Positions 7,806-13,736 of a DNA stretch of 13,736 bases are shown one piece after another; the stretch's first letter is position 1, and the number at the start of each line of letters is the position of its first letter. The translations under genes and the position numbers were made by a program. Source of the DNA: Patescibacteria group bacterium. Lineage in GTDB: Bacteria; Patescibacteriota; Gracilibacteria; UM-FILTER-43-11. A model generated the notes under the pieces. That model was not told the origin of the DNA, made no database searches, and worked only from the letters and a program-made list of their open reading frames with translations. Location: the NCBI GenBank assembly GCA_018814945.1, contig JAHIYT010000016.1, forward strand, positions 1-13,736, given 5' to 3'.

Positions 7806-8375
7806 CTATATATTACCAAATTCGAGTCCGGACTCCAATAGCCCATCGAATTTTTTAAAGCTATTGCAATAGTCTTCAAAAGTTATTAAATCGGAGTCCG
7901 GACTCGATTCTAAATAAAAAGACAAAGAAGTATATGGCCAATTCCAATCAGAGGCAATTTTGTGGTGACTTGGTTGTCTGTGAACATAATGTAGTAATTG
8001 TATCAAATATTCCTCATTATCCACCATCTTAGCCTCAAATCTACCCTGAAAAACTGATCCCATTTTCTCATATTGATTTTTAAAATACATTGCATGTGAC
8101 TGCTGTAACTTTAAGAAAAATGATGAAATTGGATTTGGAGTCCGGACTCCATTTTTACCACCGTCAGCCTCAATCGCCCTAACAAGCATATGAAAATGAT
8201 TTGGCATTAATGCCCAGGCAAGCACCTGAACATTGTATTTATCTTTATACTTATAAATTTTCCCCAAAAAACGTTCATAATCCTTATCTCGCAAAAATAT
8301 ACTCTCTTTGCGAATCCCTCTATTATATACGTGATACACTTGTTCATTAATAAGTTCTACTTTTCTATATGGCAT
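7806..8375 (-). CDS. REP-associated tyrosine transposase (RAYT), Y1/HUH family
   Basis: A 189-residue member of the IS200-like Y1 transposase superfamily (Y1_Tnp), RAYT branch. These enzymes nick single-stranded DNA through a tyrosine and act on short palindromic REP elements rather than on an IS with defined ends. The HUH pair is His60-Phe-His62 in A-L-M-P-N-H-F-H-M-L-V. The likely catalytic Tyr is Tyr130 in L-H-Y-V-H-R-Q-P, equivalent to the usual Y-I-H-x-N-P motif. The tail W-P-Y-T-S-L-S-F-Y (146-154) matches the family's W-S-S-Y-x-x-Y region. The start is supported by N-x-x-Y-H-V-Y-N-R-G near residue 10 and by a strong promoter. It has neither flanking IS ends nor a tnpB partner. The palindrome GAGTCCGGACTC occurs three times inside the gene, at residues 76-80, 157-161 and 181-184, in three different frames, and once next to its promoter. 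The gene appears intact. Confidence 0.9.
   Translation of the reverse strand: MPYRKVELINEQVYHVYNRGIRKESIFLRDKDYERFLGKIYKYKDKYNVQVLAWALMPNHFHMLVRAIEADGGKNGVRTPNPISSFFLKLQQSHAMYFKNQYEKMGSVFQGRFEAKMVDNEEYLIQLLHYVHRQPSHHKIASDWNWPYTSLSFYLESSPDSDLITFEDYCNSFKKFDGLLESGLEFGNI
7824..7835. repeat. GAGTCCGGACTC palindrome, copy 1 (inside RAYT gene)
   Basis: Perfect 12-bp palindrome. On the coding strand it starts at codon position 1 and is read GAG TCC GGA CTC, E-S-G-L, residues 181-184, six residues before the C-terminus. It lies after the conserved transposase core. Confidence 0.95.
7893..7905. repeat. GAGTCCGGACTC palindrome, copy 2 (inside RAYT gene)
   Basis: Perfect 12-bp palindrome at 7894-7905 with one extra G at 7893. 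On the coding strand it starts at codon position 3 and is read as S-P-D-S (residues 158-161), in a Ser/Asp-rich linker after the conserved W-P-Y-T-S-L-S-F-Y region. Confidence 0.95.
8137..8150. repeat. GAGTCCGGACTC palindrome, copy 3 (inside RAYT gene)
   Basis: A 14-bp perfect palindrome, GGAGTCCGGACTCC. On the coding strand the 12-bp core starts at codon position 2 and is read G-V-R-T-P (residues 76-80), within a Gly/Asn/Pro-rich loop between the HUH strand and the next helix. Confidence 0.95.
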
Positions 8376-8407
8376 AATAATTCACTTAAATACTATTTAT
8401 CGAAACC

Positions 8408-8436
8408 ATATTAGTAAACTTTTGTTCACTTGTCAA
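8408..8436 (-). promoter_or_regulatory. sigma70-type promoter of the RAYT gene
   Basis: Minus strand TTGACA (8436-8431, perfect -35), a 17-base spacer, then TAATAT (8413-8408). Start near 8401, leader about 25 bases. The perfect 20-bp palindrome 8437-8456 touches the -35 box with no gap, a position suited to control of transcription. Confidence 0.7.
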
Positions 8437-8456
8437 TAGGGAGTCCGGACTCCCTA
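8437..8456. repeat. extended 20-bp palindrome, copy 4, adjoining the RAYT promoter
   Basis: TAGG-GAGTCCGGACTC-CCTA is a perfect 20-bp palindrome, the longest of the four copies and the only one outside coding sequence. It is much richer in G and C than its surroundings. It could be the least altered REP-like unit, an operator, or both. Confidence 0.95.
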
Positions 8457-8473
8457 CAAAAAACCCAACCACC

Positions 8474-8505
8474 AAAAAACCCCCGCCTTTCGGCGGGGGT
8501 TTTTT
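8474..8505 (-). terminator. strong Rho-independent terminator of the S-layer gene
   Basis: A 14-bp perfect stem: six A, five C, GCC, loop TTTC, then the exact complement ending in six T. On the minus strand the loop is a stable GAAA tetraloop and the hairpin ends in six U, 41 bases after the S-layer stop. It is symmetrical and would also stop plus-strand transcription. It insulates the RAYT gene from the strongly expressed S-layer gene. Confidence 0.95.
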
Positions 8506-8507
8506 CT

Positions 8508-8523
8508 GATTCTTCATAGAATC
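8508..8523 (-). other. small hairpin just before the S-layer terminator
   Basis: GATTCT (8508-8513), loop TCAT, AGAATC (8518-8523). On the S-layer transcript it directly precedes the terminator stem and could help protect the 3' end. The role is inferred from position only. Confidence 0.5.
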
Positions 8524-8546
8524 GAATTCCTAGATTGAACTCACGA

Positions 8547-11500
8547 TTAGTAAGTTAAAGTATTAGAAGTTAATTCTGTAATACCTAACAAGTAACCGTT
8601 TGTCCAGTCGTAAGAACCAAGACCGTCACCAACGTTCAAACTGTGAGCGTCAGCTGATTTATCTGACCAGATAATATTCCTAATTGTAGTACCGTACAAT
8701 TGTTGTAGATCAGTTGTGGCAGCAACGAAGATACCACGAGTAGCATCACCAACATCAGTAATAGCACCAGTATTAGGATTAGTTTCAGCATTTAAACCAC
8801 TAAGAGCTGTACCTTCATCACCACTAGCAAGACGAGCTGTAACAGCATCGTTACTAACAGCACCGGAAACAGTACCCTTTAAGTAATATGTGTTAGTTGC
8901 ACCCTTGCTAACAGTTTGTTCTGTAGTAAAGGAAACAAGAACCTTATATGTACCATCAGCGGTTGTAGCATCATTAGCACCATCACAATCCTCAAATGTA
9001 GGAGTTGCACTAACAGCAATGTCATGCGCAGCAATTACATTAAGAGGACACCAGATGTCTGCTGTAGTCATTAGAGTTGCACCTTTGTAGAAAGCAAAGT
9101 CTTGGATGTCAGCGATACCAGCGGTTGTAACATCAAATACTAAACGTGCAAATCCAACAGAACCACCAACACCATCAGCTGTAATACTTACACCGTACAA
9201 TGTGTTTTCACCATTGATAAGAGTGGTAGAACCACTAACCTTAGCAAAGGTTGGTTTAGTTGTACGAACAGTAAATCCATTAACAGTAGAAGATGTGTTC
9301 ATTGTTGGGTTTAAGAATGTGCTAGAAGAAGATTCACCAACAGCTGTAAATGTAGAAGCAGTGTTTCCTGTTTCTTGGATACCAAGACGGAATGTCTGAC
9401 CGGAAATAGCTTCACCTACATTGGTTTTACCGTTAACGTTTGCATAAACTTCTACGTAAGCATCATCATCTTTTGGTACATAGAAAGTTAATCCAGATAG
9501 TGTAGCTACACCACCAGACAGAGAAGCTGTCTTTGATTGTTCTACACCGTTAACGTCGGTATATTTGATAGTTACACTACTAACAGCACTGGTAGCAGTA
9601 GCTGTTTCAAATGTAGTAGTAGTATCGTTCATTACAGTAAGTTTTGTGATATCAAAACCTTCTTGTAATGCATGGTAACGATATTTAGCAACTAATTGCT
9701 CAGTTGTACCACCAACAGTAATATCAGCATCTGGGTTACCTTCAGAGTAAGCAGTAAGAGTACCAGATGTACCGATAGTCATAAGTGGGTTTGGTGTACC
9801 AGCAAGGTTCAAGTTAGTAGAACCACTAGCAGTAATGGTATTATCATCTGAATCTTCAGCAATAATATCAGTACTTGGGATGATATCTAATGCAACATAA
9901 GAAATAGCAGACATACCGTTAAGTAGGTCAAGTTTAGCTACATAAGTATTTGTAGCACCAGCATCTACTTCAAGATTTAGGTCTTCAAATATAGCATTAT
10001 AGTAATCACGTTCACCATCAAATGAACCTGCAGTACCACCAGTAACATCAACTAGACTAATTGATTCAGGACCAGCAACTACGTCATCACCATCGTAAAG
10101 AGTTACAGATGATACATAATTGTTAGCAGCAATATCACCAGTTGCTTGAACTGCATCTGCATCACCATTGTTGAAATTACCATCATTATCACCGTATACA
10201 CGTACTGTCAATCTCTTAAGTGTGATAGGACCAGCATCACCAGCTCTCATAGCAAGACCAAGAGCAGGAACTGCATCCTCACCCTTAACATAAGTTTGAG
10301 AAGTTGGTGTAGAAGAAGCAGTAACAGTAAGGCTGTTAGCTGCAACTGTCATGCTCTTACCAGTTAATGGAGAACCAACGATGTCACCAACGGCAACATA
10401 TTCGTTAGCATCTGCATCTTTGATGTAGCTAGCGTTAGTTGTGTAATCAACTGTAGCAGAGATTTGGTAATCAGCAGGTAGGTTGATATCTGTATCAAAC
10501 CATACAGCCATGTGACGAGCGTCACCACCTGTTAGGTCGAAATCTTCTGTGAAGACTTTTGTATAAGTAGTGTTTGTACCACCACCATTTTCAGTACCTT
10601 GGTTAGCATAAGTTAATGGACCAGCAAGTGTAGAACCACTGTCTCTATCCACAACTTTTACGTTCTTAAGGTAACCGTAAACGTTTACCTCAGTCCAAGT
10701 TTCTGTACCAACAAGAGCTGTTAAGTCATCATCAGATGCAACACAAAGTCCACCATCGTTGGTAGAACCATCGTTAGTAACTACACGCATGTAGTTTGTA
10801 CCAATCTGCATCATATCAGCAGCTGTAAGGTCAGCTTGGTGAGCAGCAGTGTTAAGTTCGTATTCAGTAGCTGCACAAGCACCACCTAAAATTGGAACTG
10901 CATCGATTGTACCAGTGTTACCACTAGCCCAGTCAGGTGTATCAGTACCATCAGTAATTGTAATAGTTACATCAGTATTTTTAACCTGAAGGTCACGATC
11001 TACTGTAAGAGAGAAGTCTAGAAGACTTAGGTTAGTAGCATTGCTAGCAACTTGAGTTGCAGCAGGACCGTTGTCAGTTAAAGTAACTTTACCACCTTTA
11101 AGGTTGATAGCTGTTACACCAGCAATTGTGTAGCTAGTGTTAGTAATTACAGCACCAAAACCATATTGTTGGTCGATAGCAATTACATCTGTGTTCTCAT
11201 CTAGGTAAAGTTCGATAGTATCAGTTGTACGTCCACCATCGATATCACCACGAACATAGAAAGATTTAGTTTGACCTTTAGGGATCACATAAGGTGTATC
11301 AAGAACGAATGTAGCAGTATCTCCATCGAATCCATCAGATGTAGCTACTTCGTCTGTACCACGCAATAAGCGTAGGTTAACCATTTTCTCAGAGTTCAAT
11401 GAACCATTTTGAGTAACAGTAATTTGATGTAGAGCAATGTCATTGCTAGCTCCTGCTTGCATTCTAATAGCAGAAATTTCTACATCTTGAGCACCAATTT

Positions 11501-12689
11501 GTGGTTGAGCAGGTGTAGAGCCAGTAGTAAGTGTAAGAGTTTCTACAGAAACAGAACCAGTTGTAAATGTGTTACCTGCAACCGGGAAGTCCCCAGAAAC
11601 AGATAGAGCATTTGTGCTCATGTCAGCTGCAGAAGCAATGTAGAAGTAGTGTTGGTTGCTAGAGTTAGCAGTAGCAGCCATGTCACCTACTAATGTAAGT
11701 GTAGTAGTTGTACCAGCTTCAACAGCAAGAGATACTGGGAAAGTAGCTGTGTTGGTGTCACTGTTAAGTGTACGACCACTAGTCAAACGTTTTGTACCGT
11801 TGTATAGGTATAAAGCATTCCAATCTGTAACTTGACCTACACCACCACGAGTCATAACAACTTGTGTTATTTCAACATCGTCGTCAGCAGCAGTAACATC
11901 GAAAGAAAGAAGATTTACAGAAGAAGCAGAGATAGGAACTGTAGAAGAAGCAGGAGTATCGTCATTTAGAGATACTTCAAGTTCTCCTTCACCAGTAACC
12001 TCACCTTCTCCTTCACCTTCTCCTTCACCTTCTCCTTCACCAACTACACGTTCTACTGGGTTCTGTGAAAGTACAACAAGTTTTGCAACTTGAGCACGAG
12101 TCACAGGATCAGCAGGGCCGAAGTAACCATTATCATAACCATCTAGAATAGATTGGTTGTATGCAGTTACTACATAGTCGTAGTACCAAGCAGAAGAAGT
12201 TACATCAGGGAAGATAGAAGCTGGATCAAGATCTGTTGGAACGCTGAAAGCGTTAACAAGGATCTTTGTAGCAGCTGCACGGTTTACAGTGTCTCCAGGA
12301 CCAAACATTCCGGTAAGGTTACCAGAAGCATCGGTGTATCCGTTAACAATGCCAAGCTGTACAGCAGCTTCTACGTAATCGTAGTACCAAGCATCAGTAG
12401 CAACATCATCGAAGGTAGCTGTAGCTGGAGCTTCATATCCAGCAAGACCATCGATAGCAGTAACTGCGATCTTGACAAGTTCTGCACGATTAAGTGCATC
12501 AGCAGGACGATAGTTATCAGCAGCGTCGATAACTCCATCGTCTACTAGTTGTTCAACATAGTCGAAGTACCAAGCGTCTGTTGATACGTCGTTGAACGTT
12601 TGAGCAAGAGCTACAGATGCGTTTGTTGCAAATAAAGCAACAGTAGCAAGAATAGCAAATGTTCTTTTAAATTTAAGAGCAATACTCAT
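8547..12689 (-). CDS. S-layer protein with three N-terminal SLH domains
   Basis: A 1380-residue exported protein, probably the surface-layer subunit. A signal peptide (1-29; A-S-V-A-L-A before Gln30) is followed by SLH domains at about 32-81, 93-150 and 160-209, each with D-V-x-x-x-A-W-Y-(F/Y)-D-Y-V and the second-half motif N-R-A-E, N-R-A-A or T-R-A-Q. SLH domains anchor such proteins to a cell-surface polymer; the polymer used here is unknown. A Gly-Glu repeat linker (217-236) leads into a long Thr/Ser/Ala/Asp-rich beta region. Its modules begin in a similar way near 237, 381, 528, 781, 970 and 1135 (V/L-x-L/V, a nearby Pro, later D/I-x-L-x-x-L/I-T-V). The end (from about 1335) has I-I-W-S-D-K-S-A and Y-D-W-T-N-G-Y-L-L-G. 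Only four Cys are present. Codon choice is restricted, as expected for high expression. It is monocistronic, closed by the terminator at 8474-8505, with no Shine-Dalgarno site before its ATG. Confidence 0.93.
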   Translation of the reverse strand: MSIALKFKRTFAILATVALFATNASVALAQTFNDVSTDAWYFDYVEQLVDDGVIDAADNYRPADALNRAELVKIAVTAIDGLAGYEAPATATFDDVATDAWYYDYVEAAVQLGIVNGYTDASGNLTGMFGPGDTVNRAAATKILVNAFSVPTDLDPASIFPDVTSSAWYYDYVVTAYNQSILDGYDNGYFGPADPVTRAQVAKLVVLSQNPVERVVGEGEGEGEGEGEGEVTGEGELEVSLNDDTPASSTVPISASSVNLLSFDVTAADDDVEITQVVMTRGGVGQVTDWNALYLYNGTKRLTSGRTLNSDTNTATFPVSLAVEAGTTTTLTLVGDMAATANSSNQHYFYIASAADMSTNALSVSGDFPVAGNTFTTGSVSVETLTLTTGSTPAQPQIGAQDVEISAIRMQAGASNDIALHQITVTQNGSLNSEKMVNLRLLRGTDEVATSDGFDGDTATFVLDTPYVIPKGQTKSFYVRGDIDGGRTTDTIELYLDENTDVIAIDQQYGFGAVITNTSYTIAGVTAINLKGGKVTLTDNGPAATQVASNATNLSLLDFSLTVDRDLQVKNTDVTITITDGTDTPDWASGNTGTIDAVPILGGACAATEYELNTAAHQADLTAADMMQIGTNYMRVVTNDGSTNDGGLCVASDDDLTALVGTETWTEVNVYGYLKNVKVVDRDSGSTLAGPLTYANQGTENGGGTNTTYTKVFTEDFDLTGGDARHMAVWFDTDINLPADYQISATVDYTTNASYIKDADANEYVAVGDIVGSPLTGKSMTVAANSLTVTASSTPTSQTYVKGEDAVPALGLAMRAGDAGPITLKRLTVRVYGDNDGNFNNGDADAVQATGDIAANNYVSSVTLYDGDDVVAGPESISLVDVTGGTAGSFDGERDYYNAIFEDLNLEVDAGATNTYVAKLDLLNGMSAISYVALDIIPSTDIIAEDSDDNTITASGSTNLNLAGTPNPLMTIGTSGTLTAYSEGNPDADITVGGTTEQLVAKYRYHALQEGFDITKLTVMNDTTTTFETATATSAVSSVTIKYTDVNGVEQSKTASLSGGVATLSGLTFYVPKDDDAYVEVYANVNGKTNVGEAISGQTFRLGIQETGNTASTFTAVGESSSSTFLNPTMNTSSTVNGFTVRTTKPTFAKVSGSTTLINGENTLYGVSITADGVGGSVGFARLVFDVTTAGIADIQDFAFYKGATLMTTADIWCPLNVIAAHDIAVSATPTFEDCDGANDATTADGTYKVLVSFTTEQTVSKGATNTYYLKGTVSGAVSNDAVTARLASGDEGTALSGLNAETNPNTGAITDVGDATRGIFVAATTDLQQLYGTTIRNIIWSDKSADAHSLNVGDGLGSYDWTNGYLLGITELTSNTLTY
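11982..12041. repeat. 12-bp tandem repeat coding for the Gly-Glu linker
   Basis: Five 12-base units: TTCTCCTTCACC at 11982, a diverged unit at 11994, then three identical units at 12006, 12018 and 12030. On the coding strand they give G-E-G-E repeats, interrupted once by V-T. The linker joins the SLH anchor to the rest of the protein, so copy-number change would alter its length without a frameshift. Confidence 0.9.
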
Positions 12690-12798
12690 AATATGTATGG
12701 GTATTAAAGAAATAAAATTTTTCGCGAAGTTTACAATTTATAATGTGGCTAGCACTGTTAAGTGCGGTGAGCCTTAAATGTCTTCGCTATATAGTAAG

Positions 12799-12873
12799 TA
12801 TAGGGATTCATTCGTAGAACCCTATAAAATCAATAAGCATTTATTGATTCAAATAAAGGAGCAACAAGCTCCT
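12799..12873 (-). other. three consecutive stem-loops in the S-layer leader
   Basis: Stem 1: TATAGGG (12799-12805) with CCCTATA (12820-12826). Stem 2: AATCAATAA (12828-12836), loop of four, TTATTGATT (12841-12849). Stem 3: AGGAGC (12857-12862), loop of five, GCTCCT (12868-12873). They follow one another with gaps of one and seven bases, starting 110 bases before the S-layer ATG. Possible roles are mRNA stability or control of translation. Confidence 0.6.
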
Positions 12874-12880
12874 AGCTAAT

Positions 12881-12911
12881 TGTCTGAGATAGACATTAGA
12901 TCCCTTGTCTA
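12881..12911 (-). other. mutually exclusive hairpins in the S-layer leader
   Basis: AGACA at 12891-12895 can pair with TGTCT at 12881-12885 (loop of five) or, as TAGACA (12890-12895), with TGTCTA at 12906-12911 (loop of ten). Only one pairing can form at a time, the arrangement seen in attenuators and switches. No T-run follows either hairpin on the minus strand, so this is not a classical attenuator. Confidence 0.4.
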
Positions 12912-13165
12912 CCTACAACCCCATGTTGTTAATGAACAGCACATTAATATTTTTGATGTGCAGACAGAGTGTCATCTTTTGAATCAGAGACGAGACCTTT
13001 GTCTACAATCAACGGCTAATTGGACAGAACTACAGCACGTAATATGCACACCGACAATCCCAATTTTTTAGGATATTTACTTTACGTAATCAGTATGCTT
13101 TATGCACGGCTTAAATAAAGCCTATAAGCGCCTTAGGGAGTGTCTAAAATAAGACAATCGAAGAT

Positions 13166-13194
13166 AGTTTACTGAAGTGGACTTTTTGTGTCAA
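13166..13194 (-). promoter_or_regulatory. possible promoter of the S-layer gene
   Basis: Minus strand TTGACA (13194-13189, perfect), a 17-base spacer, then TAAACT (13171-13166, four of six). Start near 13159 would give an unusually long leader of about 470 bases. It has the best -35 box in this region, but a weaker AT-rich promoter closer to the gene cannot be excluded. Confidence 0.5.
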
Positions 13195-13228
13195 ACATAA
13201 GGAAAACTTGCTATTTTTGACACCACTT
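13175..13228. repeat. interrupted inverted repeat over the S-layer -35 box
   Basis: AAGTGG (13175-13180) and TGTCAAA (13189-13195) are matched by TTTGACA (13216-13222) and CCACTT (13223-13228). The left half has eight extra bases between its two parts. The arms include the -35 box and spacer of the predicted promoter, as expected of a site for a dimeric regulator, but no regulator is known. Confidence 0.45.
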
Positions 13229-13473
13229 CCAGAAAGCGCTTTTTTTAGCCGAATTTTCGCTTTGTATAACTATATTATGGACAGAATGTTACATATTTTA
13301 TGTTGCATAAACCCTTCAAACATTATGTAATACCCGTTTATGGCTTATATTCTTTCAAAATGGACAATTGGAGACAAAGTTAGACACCAATCAACACAAC
13401 CAAAAAATGGAGCCCCCCGCAAAATGAAAAACGGAGCGAATTTTACCGGGAATGAGTAAAAATATGCGTAAAC

Positions 13474-13506
13474 TAAAAAGAAGCCGGAACTTATGTAAGC
13501 TTCTTT
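13474..13506 (-). terminator. terminator of the initiator tRNA gene
   Basis: On the minus strand AAAGAAGC (13506-13499), a 14-base loop, then GCTTCTTT (13484-13477) continuing into two more T. The hairpin begins 24 bases after the tRNA 3' end, which separates the tRNA transcript from the S-layer unit. Confidence 0.65.
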
Positions 13507-13529
13507 GTAAATTGAAGTATATTTTGTGA

Positions 13530-13604
13530 TGGTTGCGGGGATAGGATTCGAACCTATGACCTCCGGGTTATGAGCCCGACGAGCTGCCACTGCTCTACCC
13601 CGCG
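13530..13604 (-). tRNA. initiator tRNA-Met (fMet), anticodon CAT
   Basis: A complete 75-nt cloverleaf: acceptor CGCGGGG / CCCCGCA, D stem GAGC/GCTC with a seven-base D loop, anticodon stem TCGGG/CCCGG with loop CTCATAA, a five-base variable region, T stem ATAGG/CCTAT with loop TTCGAAT, and an encoded CCA end (13530-13532). Anticodon CAT lies at 13570-13572. Three initiator marks are present: the mismatch C1-A72 at the acceptor end, three consecutive G-C pairs at the bottom of the anticodon stem, and a purine-pyrimidine A11-U24 pair. It is therefore the start tRNA rather than elongator Met or Ile-lysidine tRNA. The D loop is slightly shorter than in E. coli. Confidence 0.97.
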
Positions 13605-13637
13605 ACGATTGATTTTGATATTTCAAAGACGCGTTAC

Positions 13638-13666
13638 CTTTTACCATATTTATTGAGGGGTGGCAA
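13638..13666 (-). promoter_or_regulatory. possible promoter of the initiator tRNA
   Basis: Minus strand TTGCCA (13666-13661), a 17-base spacer, then TAAAAG (13643-13638). Both boxes are only moderate matches. Start near 13631 would leave a 5' leader of about 27 bases for RNase P to remove. Beyond it, 13667-13736 shows nothing else I can support. Confidence 0.35.
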
Positions 13667-13736
13667 AGTTTTTTTGTTTTTTACTTCTCTAATATTTAAA
13701 CGGATTTTCTCCAAAGAAAAATTCCCACCACTTCCG

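Larger units (their letters stand above)
12690..13474 (-). promoter_or_regulatory. long gene-free region: S-layer promoter and leader
   Basis: About 780 bases with no credible gene on either strand between the tRNA terminator and the S-layer ATG. It holds a possible promoter (13166-13194), an inverted repeat over its -35 box, and about 470 bases of predicted leader with several stem-loops. From the ATG outward these include GCACT-gtta-AGTGC (12752-12765, inside a GGCT/AGCC outer helix, 12747-12773), three consecutive hairpins at 12799-12873, competing hairpins at 12881-12911, GCACAT/ATGTGC (12939-12961), GGCTT/AAGCC (13108-13122) and TGTCT/AGACA (13141-13156). It matches no riboswitch or housekeeping RNA that I recognise. 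Confidence 0.6.

Noticed and set aside
7806..8375. Complete IS200/IS605 element
   Set aside because: There is no tnpB partner and no subterminal hairpins defining left and right ends. The protein fits the RAYT branch, which is usually a single domesticated gene.
7824..8456. CRISPR array made of the repeated palindrome
   Set aside because: Spacings of 70, 243 and about 300 bases are irregular, the repeat is only 12 bases, and three copies lie inside an open gene.
12913..12975. 20-codon minus-strand frame in the S-layer leader, a possible leader peptide
   Set aside because: It has no ribosome binding site, no runs of one amino acid, and its sequence is compatible with chance in a 470-base leader.
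12880..13071. 63-residue plus-strand frame in the S-layer upstream region
   Set aside because: It has no promoter, no recognisable domain and irregular composition, and it overlaps the structured leader on the other strand.
13233..13247. AAAGCGCTTT followed by a T-run as a plus-strand terminator
   Set aside because: The palindrome leaves no loop, and no plus-strand gene lies upstream.
13345..13647. 100-residue minus-strand frame containing R-A-H-N-P-E-V-I-G-S-N-P-I-P-A-T
   Set aside because: It is a translation of the initiator tRNA gene and its flanks. This peptide pattern is a well-known false product of tRNA sequence.

Overview
The window looks like a piece of a small, AT-rich bacterial genome, most likely from the Candidate Phyla Radiation (Patescibacteria). 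This rests on the gene content, on an S-layer protein that starts with three SLH domains and ends with a W-S-D-x-S-A / D-W-x-N-G-Y-L tail that I associate from memory with this group, and on starts without Shine-Dalgarno sites. The lineage is an inference. TGA ends at least one gene (gpmI), so the recoded-UGA lineages are unlikely.

Layout. 1-582 (+): tail of an unrecognised protein and a small membrane protein, closed by a terminator. 704-2212 (-): phosphoglycerate mutase GpmI. 2394-4568 (+): bifunctional Rel/SpoT (p)ppGpp enzyme. 4694-5983 (+): trigger factor. 6056-7776 (-): two exported proteins, a secreted FN3 protein followed by a TPR lipoprotein that also has its own promoter. 7806-8375 (-): a REP-associated (Y1/HUH) transposase. 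8474-8505: strong terminator. 8547-12689 (-): a 1380-residue S-layer protein. 12690-13529: about 840 bases without a gene, mostly S-layer leader and promoter. 13530-13604 (-): initiator tRNA-Met with its own terminator and a possible promoter.

The housekeeping part covers glycolysis, stringent response and protein folding. The rest of the minus-strand part is a cell-surface block: S-layer, secreted FN3 protein and lipoprotein, with the transposase between the S-layer terminator and the secreted gene.

The most interesting signal is a GC-rich perfect palindrome, GAGTCCGGACTC. It occurs four times within about 630 bases, all at the transposase locus. Three copies lie inside the transposase gene and are read in three different reading frames. 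The fourth is extended to a 20-bp perfect palindrome and directly touches the -35 box of the transposase promoter. An 11/12 match lies inside gpmI. This looks like a minimal REP-like or highly iterated palindrome linked to its own transposase and able to sit inside coding sequence. The second point of interest is the long, hairpin-rich S-layer leader with repeated TGTCT/AGACA words and mutually exclusive hairpins.
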